64,000 nt of DNA from Adiantum capillus-veneris (Eukaryota > Streptophyta > Polypodiopsida > Polypodiales > Pteridaceae), in assembly GCA_014529385.2 (NCBI GenBank), contig CM043958.1, forward strand, positions 118,785,018-118,849,017. The letters are read 5' to 3'. Under the pieces are notes generated by a model. It was not told the DNA's origin, did no database searches, and was given only the letters and a program-made list of their open reading frames with translations. This document shows, piece after piece, positions 63,115 to 64,000 of the stretch. The translations under genes were made by a program, and so were the position numbers. Positions within the stretch are counted from its first letter, which is position 1, and each line of letters starts with the position of its first letter.

Positions 63115-64000
63115 CTCAAAAACTGAATGCTCAGACCATCAAGGATCCTATTTCCCTTACCCTTTATGACATGCTGCTTGACAAAATTGCACGTTATGAT
63201 ATGTATAGCTTCATGGATGGTTATAGTGGTTATAACCAATTACAGATTGCTCCTAAGGACTGGAGTAAAACGACCTTCATTATTGAGTGGGGAGCATTCA
63301 TGTATCTGGAAATGCCATTTGGTCTTTGCAACGCTCCAACGACTTTCCACCGCTATATGATGGAAATATTTAATGAATTTCTTCACCGATTCCTTGCCAT
63401 ATTTATGGATGACTTCATTGTATATTCAACAGAGGAGAAGCATTTACTTTTTTTGGAAATGGTTTTCCACTGTTGTCAGGAAAAGAGGATCTGTTTGAAC
63501 CCATTTAAATCTGTTTTCTTGGTCTAGAAAGGACAGCTACTGGGATATGTAGTGTCTAAGAATGGTATAGAAATGTCCAATGACAAGATTTAGTGTGTCC
63601 AACAGGCCAAGGTGCCTTGCAATGCATCAGAGTTAAGTTCTTTCTTGGGATATATCAATTTTTATAGAAGATTTGTCCACAAGTTTTCTCCCAAGCATTA
63701 CCTTTGTAAGAACTCACAAAAAAGACCAGTAAGTTCAATTGGACTGTTGAATAGGAAAGTTTTCAAAGTTTAAAGAATGCTATTATCAGCAAGCCAATAC
63801 TTTGGCAACCGAATTGGGATGTCATTTTTTATGTACATGTCGATGCTTCGGGACTGGCAATGGGAGCAATATTGGCTCAGCCAGAAGGCAGAACTGATTA
63901 TCCATTATATTTTTCCAGTCACAGATTCAGTCAGGCTGAACAAGGTTATACCACTACTAAAAGAGAAGCCTTAGGAATGGTTTTTAGTGCTACCAAATTT
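63115..64000 (+). pseudogene. RT and RNase H of element H, 5' part deleted, runs off the window
   Basis: RT starts in the middle (LNAQTIKDPISLTLYDMLLD), without the preceding VSPVVVV..KWRVCVDY blocks. Then KIARYDMYSFMDGYSGYNQL, QIAPKDWSKTTFIIEWGAFM, EMPFGLCNAPTTFHRYMM, the catalytic FMDDFIVYSTEEKH, RICLNPFKSVFLV, a stop, GQLLGYVVSKNGIEM and LSSFLGYINFYRRFVHKFS. RNase H follows: SLKNAIISKPILWQPNWDVI, YVHVDASGLAMGAILAQPEG, YFSSHRFSQAEQGYTTTKRE to the end. A deletion has removed the gag end, protease and RT N-terminus. Confidence 0.85.

Overview
The window looks like a repeat-rich stretch of a large land-plant nuclear genome. The evidence is: Ty3/gypsy elements with a second, plant-type RNase H (Tat-like lineage), a Ty1/copia element, tRNA-derived primer-binding sites, GT-AG introns, long CT/GA microsatellites and low coding density. 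A seedless vascular plant such as a fern would fit, but the sequence alone does not settle this. No bacterial, plastid or mitochondrial genes, tRNA or rRNA genes or CRISPR arrays were seen.

Layout. 1-4.2 kb: a minus-strand gypsy relic (A: integrase, RNase H) running into its 3' LTR. 4.3-20.1 kb: a plus-strand gypsy element (B) whose reverse transcriptase is split exactly by an 11.2-kb Tat-like element (C, 8476-19674) with two ~2.64-kb LTRs; rejoining the flanks restores the B frame. B is cut again at 20094 by element D (LTR, PBS, a leader with regularly spaced palindromes, decayed gag). 25-35.6 kb: the least element-dominated part. It holds a two-exon unknown gene, a minus-strand charged exon, an LTR relative of C, a divergent histone H3-like pseudogene, dense microsatellites, a repeated ~65-bp hairpin, a decayed three-exon gene and a minus-strand transposase-like relic. 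36-39.6 kb: a truncated Ty1/copia element. 39.6-43.4 kb: a minus-strand LTR-like block followed by a minus-strand gag/protease fragment (F). 43.4-57.3 kb: a gypsy element (G) whose reverse transcriptase is split by element E (44759-53612, 5-bp target duplication ATATC). 57.3-64 kb: the start of the G 3' LTR, a second palindrome-bearing leader, two hypothetical element-type ORFs, then another gypsy element (H) running off the end.

How the parts relate. Most coding sequence belongs to the copy-and-paste machinery of at least eight LTR elements: Gag packages RNA, protease matures Gag-Pol, RT/RNase H makes cDNA, integrase inserts it. Most copies are broken by stops and frameshifts. The most interesting pair is E and G. 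E has good LTRs, PBS, PPT, a long open gag, a protease-like ORF and a basic Trp-Pro-Lys ORF, but no RT, RNase H or integrase. G has a full pol with two tandem zinc-binding modules before integrase, and after integrase an extra ORF combining a retropepsin-like domain with the same kind of Trp-Pro-Lys region. This suggests a gypsy lineage with a protease-like 3' ORF, with E as a non-autonomous partner. Other notable signals are the ~270-bp-spaced 20-bp palindromes in D, the hairpins at 29.9-31.7 kb, the H3-like gene with a longer loop 1, and a pair of related small ORFs in the leader of C.
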